In this document: piece after piece, positions 46,673 to 56,131 of the stretch | How the letters are laid out: the number at the start of each line of letters is the position of its first letter | Position numbering within the stretch: position 1 is the first letter of the stretch | Source: Effrenium voratum | Lineage: Eukaryota; Sar; Dinophyceae; Suessiales; Symbiodiniaceae | DNA: 64,000 nt | Direction: 5' to 3' | Assembly (NCBI GenBank): GCA_963377175.1 | Contig: CAUJNA010002135.1 | Span: 721,616 to 785,615, forward strand | The notes under the pieces: model-generated | What the model saw: only the letters and a program-made list of their open reading frames with translations | What the model was told of the DNA's origin: nothing | Database searches by the model: none | Translations under genes and position numbers: made by a program

Positions 46673-47356
46673 TCATGCCCAGGTTCCCCAATAAGCAAAC
46701 ATGGATTCTGCTATACCGACTCCTGCAAAGGCATTGATGTCGGGTCCGTGCTTCGTATTGTGTGCTAGCCACTCAACCAAAAATGCCTTGTTCTGCAACA
46801 TAGTACGGAAGGGTGGATGTGCATCAACATTCAAGAGATTGCCGGTGAGGACGGCCTTGATGAGCTCGTCTGCTTTAGCTGAATGCTTGGTCAGCGAATC
46901 TGCCAGGCAATCTTCACCCGGTACATGTGCAAGGTCATACATCTGTCCACTGTTGCTTTCTTTTCTCAACATTTGGATCAAATGCATTGTCTCTTTCTGT
47001 TCCGGTTGATGTGTTGTGGATGCTGTGGTGACAAGATTATTCGCATCAGTGCGGATGTGTGCATCTGCGATTTCGCCTGTTATGTCTGACCAGAGACCGC
47101 GAAGAAATAATGCTGAACCGTAACAACGCATCAGTCCGTGCAATTCTGCAACAGTAGTGGACATGGTTGTGGCGGTGATCTTGTGCGTCTCATAGTCGAC
47201 CAATGAGCCTCTCGAGTTCGATGAGCCCTGGCGAAGATCTCTTTCTTCTGCAAGAAATATAACATACGCACGTTGGGGTGACTTATCTTCATTGCGATCG
47301 GATGCATCTGGATAACCAACTATGCGTGTCTTGCCACGAAGGGGCCAGAATCTCAT
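46673..47356 (-). pseudogene. copia RNase H domain
   Basis: A 227-codon minus frame with the four carboxylates of a copia RNase H in order: Asp17 (YPDAS), Glu71 (VAELHGL), Asp104 (RTDANNL) and Asp153 (CLADSLTK). It degrades the RNA strand of the RNA/DNA hybrid during reverse transcription. The N-terminal FWPLRGKTRIVGYPD is the usual lead-in. It is the best preserved part of pol, but its link to the RT segment is broken by a frameshift near 47360. It ends in a stop at 46673 and is followed by a separate frame. Confidence 0.88.
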
Positions 47357-47394
47357 ACTAAGCGGAATGCTTTTTGATGGTTCTGACTGTCTTA

Positions 47395-47560
47395 TGCATA
47401 GGACAACGCATCCAATGGAAGCAAGACGACAAGCATGGCTGGTACATCAATGTCCATCAGAACGTTGCCATTGACGAACTTCAGGAGATCACTTTTGACA
47501 ACCGCACTTCCACATTGGTTTCTCCAGGTGTGCATGCAAGGCATCATCACCGACCATTGA
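47395..47560 (+). pseudogene. inverted fragment of copia RT-RNase H connection
   Basis: On the plus strand, opposite to the rest of the element, the frame reads GQRIQWKQDDKHGWYINVHQ, then NVAIDELQEITFD, then LVSPGVHAR. This is the segment that normally follows the RT VDD box and the GSEDKND stretch in this lineage. Minus-strand coding resumes on both sides (NDCLF at the right, KTVRTIKK at the left). The roughly 40 residues expected between VHAR and KTVR are missing, so the inversion was accompanied by a deletion. Confidence 0.7.
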
Positions 47561-48096
47561 GGACGTTTGCGCCACGAAGAGGCAATCATTTTTGTCTTCG
47601 GAACCAACTTGAAAATCTTTGCGAAGTCGTCCCATGATTTCCTTCTCGAACACATCATCACCCGTCATAAGAAGATCATCAACATGAAGAGAAAGTGCTC
47701 CATGAACTTGTCGATTCTTGGCATTGTTACCGGAAACAGGATCCATAAGGCAATCAACTGCTCCTTCAAGATCGAAAGTATTGGATGATTTCTTTTCACT
47801 CACAAATGCGGGTTTCGGAAGCTGCTTGCCGTAGTATACATATGTACAACGGTCTGCCCTGGTTGGCACCAGTCCGTAAGAACGGAGTGCCGAATCGGGA
47901 GGTCCTGAATTCTGCCCGCAAGACTGCTGCTGGTCATGTTGAACTCCTTGTCAATGGCTTCCATCTCCTTTCTCAGGATGTCAACCTGCTTGATGGTGAA
48001 TGGTTCGAAAAGGTCCTCCACGTTGACAAGTGGTTTCACCTTCAAGTGTCGTAGGAGGATGTGCGCGAGATCCTGACAGAACTGGTAAGGATACAC
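47489..48096 (-). pseudogene. copia reverse transcriptase, fingers/palm deleted
   Basis: Two minus frames. The second (47489-47869) contains PTRADRCTYVYYGKQLPKP and LSLHVDDLLMTGDD; residues 63-65 (VDD) match the copia catalytic Y-V-D-D box with His replacing Tyr. The first (47800-48096) holds the linker YPYQFCQDLAHILLRHLKV that joins the preceding domain. The expected fingers and first palm Asp (about 150 residues before SYGLVPTRADRC) are absent, the junction lying near 47905-47930. The enzyme would be inactive. Confidence 0.8.
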
Positions 48097-48140
48097 CTGT
48101 GCCAGTTTGGTCCTGCTTCCGAAAGAACCAGCATTTCTCT

Positions 48141-48977
48141 CTAGGGGTTGATGTTCATGCTTGACTGAGCTGTAGAATTTTTACACCTTCTGAAGATCGG
48201 TCTCATTACCTCGGGAGGTAAGCAGTGCATCAAGCTCGTGGGCTTGAGACTTCTGAGTCCGGATTCAGGATCTTTCAGTCCGTATGCACAGAAATGGAAA
48301 TCTCCCCAGGTCACGGATGGATCTGAAAACAGTTGCTGCATACAATTCAGATACCATATCTTGGATGTCTGAGGATTTTCAATGATGAAGTATCTTCCGT
48401 GCTTCAACTGATATCGCGCAATGGATGCCACAAACTCAACCATGGGAAGATAGCGTTTCCGCTTCTCCCAGACTCTTTGTTGGATGTTCTGCATATTTGA
48501 CCACGGTCCACAGACCGGTGCCATGAGGATTACATCAGGCGCCTGCTCCTTGATGATCTCCATGACCATGTGTCGTCCCTTGGATGTCATTACGTCGAAT
48601 CCGGTGCGCATGTCTACAAGAGTCCTAACCTTAAGTCCTGTGAGTGCGCAGCATTGACTGAATCTGGCACTTCCTGCAAAGATCTCGAGAACGTGGATCT
48701 TTCCTTTACGTACACAATTCCAACAGGAACGGATGTGAGGTCCTCGACGAACATGTTCTCTGCCGGATGAGGTGCTGCAGGTTTGGGAGTTGTCTTTCCC
48801 GCTATACGTAATGGCGCAGGATTTTGGCTTTGGAGCGGGTGCGGATGACTCTTTCTTCTTGGTATCGGCAGAGGAGCCGGTTTGCTCCTTCTGCAAGGAT
48901 TCTCGCTCTTCTGGCAATAGAAGATCAATTCCAGGTTTCCCCGGAGGGATGGTTTCATCCTTTCTGACCTTCGTCAT
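48141..48977 (-). pseudogene. cytosine-methyltransferase-like domain within pol
   Basis: A 278-codon minus frame between integrase and RT. Residues 1-80 are the integrase C-terminal linker (VRKDETIPPG) and a low-complexity Ser/Lys/Pro spacer. Then come VLEIFAGSARFS (96-107, motif I-like AdoMet loop), VDMRTGFDV (121-129, with a motif II-like acid), MAPVCGPWSN (152-161, motif IV-like, but Pro-Val-Cys rather than Pro-Cys), YFIIENPQTSKIW (196-208, motif VI-like Glu-Asn) and FCAYG..KPTSLMH (229-251). The order and spacing fit a small C5-MTase fold. Whether it methylates DNA is unknown. The frame ends in a premature stop before the RT linker. Confidence 0.65.
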
Positions 48978-49149
48978 GTTAACCTTGATGAGTCAGTCGA
49001 GTCCCAAGATCAAGTCCTACCATTGCTCCTTCAATGGAAATGACTTGCTTTTAGCCATATTCCTCCCTTGCGTCCATCGGAACGGATCTTGGATTTGTCT
49101 TCCTGCCAGTAAGATACCTTGTCCTTCACCTGAAGAGGCTTATAGGAAC
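48978..49149 (-). pseudogene. integrase C-terminal linker
   Basis: Reading across stops and a shift, this stretch encodes VSYWQEDKSKIRSDGRKGG and IKVNMTKVRKDE, the usual tail after the copia integrase core in this lineage. It connects to the methylase-like frame. Confidence 0.6.
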
Positions 49150-50351
49150 TCATTCAGATGTCTTTGGTGCTTGCTTCGACAGCTGTTTGATCTGAATGGC
49201 TGTCAGCTCCTCCTCATTCCTGTCAATCGTCAACTGAGTTGGTTTTGCGACATCGAGTTGGATGAGATCTGCTGGTCGTCTTCCGAATGCGAGCTCCAAT
49301 GGTGTTACACCCCCGTAGGTGACAGTCTGATTCCTGACAGTTGCAGCTGCCTTCACCAGCTGTCTGTATGTCACTTTCTTCAGTGTTGCAGGTGCTGTTC
49401 CTGCCTTGATGGAACTTAGCATGATCTTGAGTTGTGCCTTCAGGAGTCGAACTGCAGCTTCAGCTCGATTTGGCCATGGTGTGTTCGGTCCCAAGGATAT
49501 TGGTGTGATGTCAATGGACTGATAGAAATGTTCCCATGTCTCTGTCATGAAGGCTTGATCTGCGACAAGTGGTACTGGTCAAAATAGTTCCTGAGGACAG
49601 TGATGTTCTCAACTTCTTGCGTAGTTGTCACTGCCTCTGCAGTGAGCAATGTTGTTGCTCCATCCAGGATGACAAAAACAATGATATGTTCTCCTGTTCC
49701 AAGAGGAACTTGACAGTGATCAATGAATGTCATGTCACCAAAGGTGTCCGCTCGAAGTCCACTGGTCTTGCTTCGTGATGGTGCATGTTTTGCCGCTTGG
49801 CAAACTTCACATTCACTTCGGATTTTGTCAAACGGATCGAATGTTGATTTCGGCAAATGAAGTGAGCGAGTTCTAAATCGAAATTGATCTGTTGTCATGT
49901 GATGATGCTGGAGGTGGAGCTTCTTCAACTCTTCGGGATTTGACAATCGCTTGTGGATTCTGCCTAGTGCAAGCGGAAGCGTCGTTGGTTCTTCTGAGGA
50001 TGGTGCGAAAAGATCTGGCTCAATGGTCGACCGGCCGTTCTTGTCGATGATCCTGTCTGCTGCCGATCCTGAACCTGCTTCTTCGTCCTTAAGCGAATTG
50101 TCCGCGAAGGTGAAAATGGTCTTACCTATCCACAGGTTAATCATTGGTTTGTTTGCCTGGGCTGTAAGTCTCCAATTGTCTTCTAAGATGTCTGGATCTC
50201 CACCTTCGGATGCATCTATGATTGCCGTGGTACGCTCTCGGCTGATGTTATCAGGATTGATTGGACATTCCTTGGCTCCATTTGGTGTGAACAGCCCCGA
50301 GCTGCTTGTTCTTCTTATCAAGGATCCAATGGTCCTGCTTTTGAGATCCAA
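49150..50351 (-). pseudogene. copia integrase (HHCC + DDE core), frameshifted
   Basis: The frame at 49545-50351 has the zinc-binding N-terminal domain (HLQHHH at 146-151, CEVC at 181-184) and the first catalytic Asp (MTFIDHCQV, Asp211). A frameshift near 49565 separates it from 49150-49548, which holds PWPNRAEAAVRLLK with the catalytic Glu (residue 30). The middle Asp lies in ADQAFMTETW, readable only in the shifted frame. All three core carboxylates are therefore still encoded. It would join cDNA ends to the host chromosome. Confidence 0.85.
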
Positions 50352-51250
50352 TGATTTTAGCAGTTGCTAGGTCCTCCTTCGTCTCGGATGACTTGGATGC
50401 ACAAACAGTTTCACTCTTGGAGATATCCCCGGAGGGAAACCGGATGCTGTTGTCATCATCGTAGACGTAGTTGGTGAGGCCCTTGATTCCAATTTCTCCA
50501 TGTGCTTTCACTCTTGCAACTCCAGCGAGGTCGACAAGTGCATGTCCTGCACCGGATACTGGAACTGCTTGACGGTTCATGCCAAAGGCCTTGCATGTGA
50601 TCTTGTCACATTGAGGTGTGTGCTCGATGGTCATGTAGAAGTTCCGCATCTGACTGATGCTCAGGAGGATCGGTACAGTTCCTTGTTCAAGGACGTCGAT
50701 GTTGGTACTGCATGGAGGAGTTGTGTGATATCGGAGATGCAAGGTCCAATTTACCTTGGCTGTTTCTCCGTTTGCAAAAGTGAACTTGGTCTCGGCCGGG
50801 ATGTACTGATAGGAGATGAGGTCTTTCATGGGTTCGACGGCCTGAGTAAAACGCTGCCAGCTGCCCATAGATCTGGTACATCCATTGTCCAGAATTGCAT
50901 AGGTCGGATTGTGCTGAGGGTTGATGACAGGCGCCATCAGCTTGGTTGCCAAAGGGCTGTGATCTGTTGTGACGGACAAATTGTGTTCTGAAACTGGATC
51001 TGATTGGATCAGCTTCCCGTGGATGGCCTCTTGCTCATGATGCTCATATGCGTCATGGAATGCCATTAGCGCTTGTCCTGTGCTGGATGTCTCACGGGAT
51101 GAGTACCAGCCTTGTTCGTTCCATGTCCATGATTGATCCCAATCTTGGTCTGTCCAACCGGCATAGGTAGGCTCTGTGGATGGTGCAGTCTACTGGATGG
51201 CGGGCTGCTCCTCCGTCTTCTCTGCGATGGCTGCGAACGTCTTGGATTTT
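50251..51250 (-). pseudogene. copia aspartic protease region
   Basis: The minus frame 50251-51066 contains YAILDNGCTRSMGSW; residues 60-62 (Asp-Asn-Gly) take the place of the Asp-Thr/Ser-Gly catalytic triad. FTFANGETAKVNWTLHL and VPILLSISQMRNFYMTIEH follow as the expected strands. The family cleaves Gag-Pol. The lead-in (51066-51250, including AGWTDQDWDQSWTWNEQGWY) is open except for one stop. The frame breaks near 50330 before the integrase. Confidence 0.78.
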
Positions 51251-52524
51251 CCCTTGTCATGTCCGCCCTTTTTCCTTTGCCATTCTCATAGGGCGGATAA
51301 CCCTTGTTTCCATCATAGGGGTATTGGAATTTTGATTTTCCTTTCCCTTCTTTCCTTTGCCTTTTCCCCAATATGCCTGGTCGTAGGGATCATAATTTTC
51401 ATTGGCCATATTGGCCTTCCCGCCAGAACCGCTTTTTCTGAAGGGCTTGTTAAGCCACGTCGTTGGTGACTGCCCTTTGTATTTCCTGAGTTTCCTTTTC
51501 CTTTCTCTTTTTGAATATGAAATTCCGCCCTGACACTTTTCTTGCTATGAACGCATCGTTCTCCTCGAGGACCCAGAATGTCTCTTCATCGTTGTTTGAC
51601 ATGAATCCTTCAAGTCCTTCTTCATTCTCAACCCAAAAGCCTTCTTCTCCTTCGTATTCACCTTGTTCGATGATAAAGAAGGTGTTGCTTCGGTTGCCTC
51701 CTTGAGGTCGGATGGATGGATCTTGAATGGATGTCCGGGTCGTGATGAAGAGTTCATGGTAATGCGTCTTCAGCATCTCATAGGAGTAGTTCTCTAGTGA
51801 AATGTTTCTCAGTGACATTGCACTGGTCAGTCTTTCTCTCTGTTGATCTGACAACACTCTGAATGATGAAAAACTGCGAAAATGAGATTATCCCCGAAGG
51901 GAAATGCATCCCGCTGTCTGTCCTGCATTCCTGTGATATACTGTCTGAGGACTGTTGGATCATCCTCATTGAGCAGGACTGGAGGCGGTACTCAAGTACC
52001 AGCTGCTGATGTCGAGCAATTGTTCTTGCATTTGCGCCCTGCACGGACTGTCGAAATGATGGGGACTGTGCCGTGAAAACAGGCGTCAAGTCCATCCATG
52101 CTGCCTTCAATCTCATGAGAAGGATTTCGAATTTTGAGGTAAAATGAGGAACTCTTGGTTCTGCCTTGTATGATTGAAGAAACTGAGGAGCCTGTACAGA
52201 TACACGTTGGTCGCACCTTTCAAAAAGTACTTCTTCAGCGTGTTCTTGAAATAGTTGACTCCTTCATCAGGATCTTGCAAAAGGTCATCTTGGAGGACTG
52301 CCTTGTACATATAGGCATCTCCTGTGGAGGACCTTGGGTGCTTCCACCGTAGTGATTGTCACCCAGTCGTCCACGAGTTCTTCATTCCTGAACCAGCTGA
52401 CGTTTCCGTCGTACGATGGCGGCTGCTTGGCGGTCATCGATAAATTGAGTGTTTCCTCCGTATAGCTGGCTGGCTTTGCCATACTTGAATAGGCTTCCAT
52501 GAAGCCTTCTCCATCGGATGACAT
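51251..52524 (-). pseudogene. gag, multiply frameshifted
   Basis: The start ATG at 52524 lies 31 bases below the primer site and gives SSDGEGFMEAYSSMAKP. Fragments in three frames follow: 52113-52310 (YKAVLQDDLLQDPDEG), 51778-52116 (LKAAWMDLTPVFTAQSP) and 51450-51857 (SDQQRERLTSAMSLRNI, GEYEGEEGFWVENEEGLEGF). They match the order of capsid-like and acidic linker segments I associate with dinoflagellate copia gag. A Gly/Lys-rich basic tail follows (51250-51371). No CCHC zinc knuckle was found in any frame. Confidence 0.75.
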
Positions 52525-52554
52525 TTTCCCTTGGATCTCTCTGCGGAAAACCCG

Positions 52555-52565
52555 CTCCGCTACCA
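52555..52565 (-). promoter_or_regulatory. primer-binding site, initiator tRNA-Met type
   Basis: The minus strand reads TGGTAGCGGAG five bases inside the 5' LTR end. It resembles the eukaryotic initiator tRNA-Met 3' end complement (TGGTAGCAGAG), with one A-to-G difference. Confidence 0.75.
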
Positions 52566-52570
52566 CAAAT

Positions 52571-52850
52571 TGAGGCCCACTGCCGGGGTGCCTATCCCAG
52601 AAGGGAACTGGTACCCTGTGGTAGTAGAGGTTGTTTGTCCCTGGATCTATTCCGGAGAGAGTCCAATATGCCAATATGGAGGATTGGAGGATGGATTGTC
52701 CCTGGTGGCTTGTGTTGACTGTGATACCTGTAAAGCGGTCTGCAAGCCTTTTTATCAATGTACCATGAGTCGAGTGATGACTTGAAGGGCCTTGAGCCAA
52801 CATGTCAGCGGAGTGTGTGAATAGGTCAATGTGCAACAAAAAGCAACACA
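52571..52850 (-). repeat. 5' LTR
   Basis: 280 bp with TG..CA ends, partner of 40194-40478. The minus strand begins TGTGTTGCTTTTTGTTGCAC. It contains a 22-base stretch (52791-52812) resembling the dinoflagellate spliced leader. Confidence 0.92.
52791..52812 (-). promoter_or_regulatory. spliced-leader-like sequence in 5' LTR
   Basis: On the minus strand this 22-mer matches the dinoflagellate SL exon consensus at 18 of 22 positions, with the last ten bases (TTGGCTCAAG) identical. It could be a captured relic or coincidence. Confidence 0.4.
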
Positions 52851-53139
52851 CCATTGGGCGGTAATTTTGGGTCTGGGCTCCAAGGACGCGCATTTCAATC
52901 CTGAGATTGGAGCAACCACGGAGTTCCTAACCTGAACGTCGGGTATCCAAAACAGCCAAACTCCAAGCGAGGTTTTTTGTTAGGGTCGACGGAATATTGG
53001 TGTCTCGTGTTTTTTTGAGAGAATATCCCTTATTTGGGGCTGGCTCAAAGGGAATCCAAAGAAAGATGAATCATTTTGGGGGTACCCCTATTTTGAGACA
53101 AGCCCATATGCAGAATCTGAACATATGTTCTTTTTCCCG

Positions 53140-53383
53140 TCCGATTGGGGCAGTGTCGCTCGCCTGAGCATCCACTTGGCATTCTTTGTTTGCCCTTTCC
53201 GGAAAACCATTCGACGGCAGGCGCTGATTACGGAGTGGCACCCGGACCGCGCGGGGTCCAACGCGCACGTGGCCACCAAAGTCTTTCAGTGGCTTCAGGC
53301 CAACCCTCGAGCCGGGCTTCGAGCCGAAGGATCGGCCCCTTCGGAACGCGAAATCCTCGCTTATCTCGCACCAAATGAGTTGC
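53140..53383 (+). CDS. candidate exon with J-domain (HPD) motif
   Basis: A GC-rich open plus frame contains RKTIRRQALITEWHPDRAGS then ATKVFQWLQANPRAG. A basic helix, the HPD tripeptide and a following helix with F are the core of a DnaJ J-domain, which stimulates Hsp70 ATPase. The first J-domain helix is not in this exon, so the domain is split or partial. Possible acceptors are GGGGCAG (~53151) and CGACGGCAG (~53218). The frame runs on into a reversed family-4 foldback element at 53384, so the true 3' border lies before that. Confidence 0.42.
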
Positions 53384-53480
53384 CATGGTTGAAACCACAA
53401 CGTTTGCTACGGTATTTTTACGTTGGGGAATCGCATCAGACTGTAGGGTTTCTTAAATGTTGCAGGATTTCGTCCATCCA
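53384..53480 (-). repeat. foldback family 4, reversed partial copy
   Basis: Read on the minus strand: TGGACGAAATCC, AAACCCT, TGATGCGATTC, AAATACC, then GTGGTTTCAACCATGG, in the same order as 35342-35465. Confidence 0.6.
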
Positions 53481-54254
53481 CAGTATGCCCTGAAAGGGTT
53501 TTCCCATTTTGGTCCATACAGGTCCGAAAAGGCGACCACCTCTTATGTCCGTTTGGTCCTTTGCGCAAGTGCGTATTTAAACTCGGGTTTTCTCGGACTT
53601 GGCCCAAACCAAGTATCCCCCAAAGGAGAATCCTCAAAAAAAGACGGGGCTTTCCGGTTTCATAAAGAAACTGGGTCGGTTTCTGTTGGTCATGTTTCTC
53701 GCATTTAAAGGTGGACTGTGGCGAGCAACTGTGCTTGAGAACTGCCCCAAACAGGAAAGGTCAGCCAATTTGATCCCAACCTGATTCTTGCCTATAGTGG
53801 TTACAAATGCACATGTTGCTTTCTTCGGGACCCAAGGGTCGACAAAAGGGCCGGATCATCCCTGCGCAAGCCTCAATATTTGCACAAAAAGGGACCCTCT
53901 AGGAGACAGGGTCCTGCATGGTTTGGCCCCTTATCAAGAGAGTCAATGACTTGCCCAAAGCGAATCGACCTTTGTAACCCTCTGGTCTATGATTGGTCAA
54001 GGGAAACCTGCAAGGGCAAGTGAGGATGTTTGTGGGTGTTCTTCGAAGACTACCTAAATGGGAACGCTGCTTCATGAACGGGTTTCCTTGCTGGCTAGTG
54101 AGTTGCAACCGAACTGAACTACCCCGCAGGTGATCCGGAGGCCTCTCAGGATTACCCCTGCTTCTGTGGTACCATACCAGGATATGGACCGCAGAAGCTT
54201 TAGTCTTTGTTTCCCTTTATCAGGAAAACCAATTTTGGGTACCTAGTTTGGCCC

Positions 54255-54410
54255 ACACCCATCTGTCCACGTTCTGAAGAGGTATTGAAACCGCCCATTT
54301 GCATTGGAGAGAAGGATTCCTGGAAAAGGAGGGTCCAAATCGCTTCAGCTGCCTTTTTCGTCTCGCGCAGGTTGTCAAGGCCTGGTATTTGGAGGACTGA
54401 GCTGTCCATT
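54255..54410. other. coding-like block, strand unresolved
   Basis: Plus strand: an open frame with KPPICIGEKDSWKRRVQIAS ending CGCAG before GTTGTC. Minus strand: an open frame after CTCTCAG with LQIPGLDNLRETKKAAEAIW. Both look natural and neither is decisive. Confidence 0.3.
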
Positions 54411-54527
54411 TGCTGAGAGGCATGGCCCGCCTCCCCAAATTTGTTTCTTTTGAGGTGGCCCGTTTTCAGCTTGGTTTTAAAGAGAAACTGTTAGAACACC
54501 TTGTTTTTGTTTTGGGGGGGGGTGTAG

Positions 54528-54723
54528 TCAAGACCAAGCTTTTCAAGCACGCAAGTTCCTTGCGACACGGAAAAACTTGATCAAGTGCTTGATGAGAACT
54601 GCGCAGAGTCGAGCTCCTGTAGAAGACTCTTCTCTGAAGAAACAAAAAAAGTGGACTAGTGCAGATTTGTCAGACTGGTGCACCTCGGCAAAAGCGATGC
54701 AAGATGACCACGAACTGATGTAG
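54528..54723 (+). CDS. candidate terminal exon, unknown protein
   Basis: A T-rich tract and GGTGTAG acceptor precede 54528. One base completes a codon, then 64 codons run to TAG at 54721-54723. The peptide is charged and helical (QARKFLATRKNLIKCLMR, SLKKQKKWTSADLSDWCT, ending QDDHELM). Codon choice is clearly coding-like. A GTGAGC 13 bases past the TAG would be a donor if the stop were a mutation. No family is recognised. Confidence 0.45.
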
Positions 54724-55510
54724 ATCATCGAAGATGGTGAGCATTTGTCTGGTTCGCTTTGACAACCGTCAGAAGTTTGGAACAAGGCTTGAAGTTCCAG
54801 GGCCTTTTCTTTTTGGAAAAAAAGAGGCAGGGATTGGGAGCTGTCGGGATCCGGAATCCGAAGTTTTCCAGACGCGTGGGCCTTCACCTTTCTGTAGGGA
54901 TTCCCTCCGAAAGCTGCAAACAAAAAGGTGCCCATTTTACATGTTTTTCCCGTAGAAATACGAGGAAGGGATTTGAATCCGGGTGAAACCTAATTGGCTC
55001 AGACACCTGGACCCAAAATGATCCCGCGCAACGATTCATTATTTTTTTTTGCGCAGGCATGTCAGTTGTACCATTTGGGTGTGTCTTTTTCAGCGGTATC
55101 CTTTCCTGAGGCTAAAGCAAAACCAGATGGAAGCCCTTTGCAGGTCCAACAAAACAGACACTCGTGAGTCTCGTGAGTAGGCTCAAGCCATGCACTTGCC
55201 CGCCAAGATCAAGATGGCTTTGAACACCTGTTTGGTGTTCCTTCATTTCCCTTACCAGCAGGCTTACCAGCAACAGGTCTGACTTCTTGCAGATAACTCA
55301 GATAACAAGTTCTTAGGCTCGACTGATTCATCACCTAACGGGAGCCACTTTCAGTATGTGGAGCTAAATCCTTACTAGCATGTTGCTTTAAAGTTGAATT
55401 GGATTATCCCAGAACCCGGGTGCCCATTGTTTCGAGGTCTTAGGCATAAGGACCAAGTGGCAATGGTTTGGCATTTGAAGCGACTCAAAAGTGAGAAACA
55501 CCGCTCTCAG

Positions 55511-55728
55511 GAGAAGTGCGAAGCTCCCGGGGAGTTGCCTCCCTTGACGTCGGAGGAGCCAAAGACGGGTCCGCGCGAGAGGGGTCCCGACTCCGACGAG
55601 AGAGGTCCCCGGTTGAGGAAGACCATCGCCAGGGATTGGGCGTGTTTGGAAGCGACGGAAATTATTTTTCGCTTTTTGTTTCCACAGCCCCGGGAGAAGA
55701 AGTCGAATGAAGACCTTTTTGAGAGCAT
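55511..55728 (+). CDS. candidate exon(s) upstream of a foldback element
   Basis: After CCGCTCTCAG a GC-rich frame reads EKCEAPGELPPLTSEEPKTG, then RGPDSDERGPRLRK, and further on REKKSNEDLFESI after a CCACAG. Two plus frames are open in the first part. The segment ends exactly where the 102-bp family-3 element starts (55729). Low-complexity charged composition; no family. Confidence 0.3.
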
Positions 55729-55830
55729 AGGTGTCCTTTTTAGGTTAGTTTGCTTAGAAATAGATGGCACTGGTTTAGATTGGTGTTATTCCATTTACCA
55801 GGACCATCTATTTTACCAAAAGGACACCTT
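55729..55830. mobile_element. MITE-like element, family 3, copy 1
   Basis: The ends AGGTGTCCTTTT and AAAAGGACACCTT are inverted, with an inner hairpin AGATGG(C)ACTGGT / ACCAG.ACCATCT. A second copy lies at 59288-59387. Confidence 0.7.
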
Positions 55831-56131
55831 CTTAAACTCTGAATATGGCCAAATTAGGCTGTTTTATGTGGGGGGTGGACGAATGAGCTGTTTATTTTCC
55901 GGATTTGGCTGAGAAACTCCAAATGTTTCAAAATATTTGGAAGGATCTCAATTTACCCCTGCAGCTATTGTTGGACTCTGCTGGTTTTCGGGGCATCACC
56001 CCATAAATCTTGGGGCAAGAGCCAGTTCGAGGCATCAGGTTGGTGTTGCTTGTTGCTTTGGCTCATATTCAGTAGGGGAATGCGAGGAACGATCAGTTCA
56101 TGGCTCTGCTGACATGTGGCAGATTCTCTGA

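Larger units (their letters stand above)
40194..52850 (-). mobile_element. copia-type LTR retrotransposon with extra domains (dead copy)
   Basis: Two similar 280/285-bp LTRs with TG..CA ends flank a 12.1-kb interior read on the minus strand. The order protease, integrase, reverse transcriptase, RNase H is diagnostic of the Ty1/copia superfamily. Unusual parts are a methyltransferase-like domain between integrase and RT and a second coding block after RNase H. The LTRs differ by a few substitutions and several indels, and coding parts carry frameshifts, a deletion, an inversion and a large insertion, so the copy is not autonomous. No flanking target-site duplication is seen (CCCCC against CCATT). 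Confidence 0.93.
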
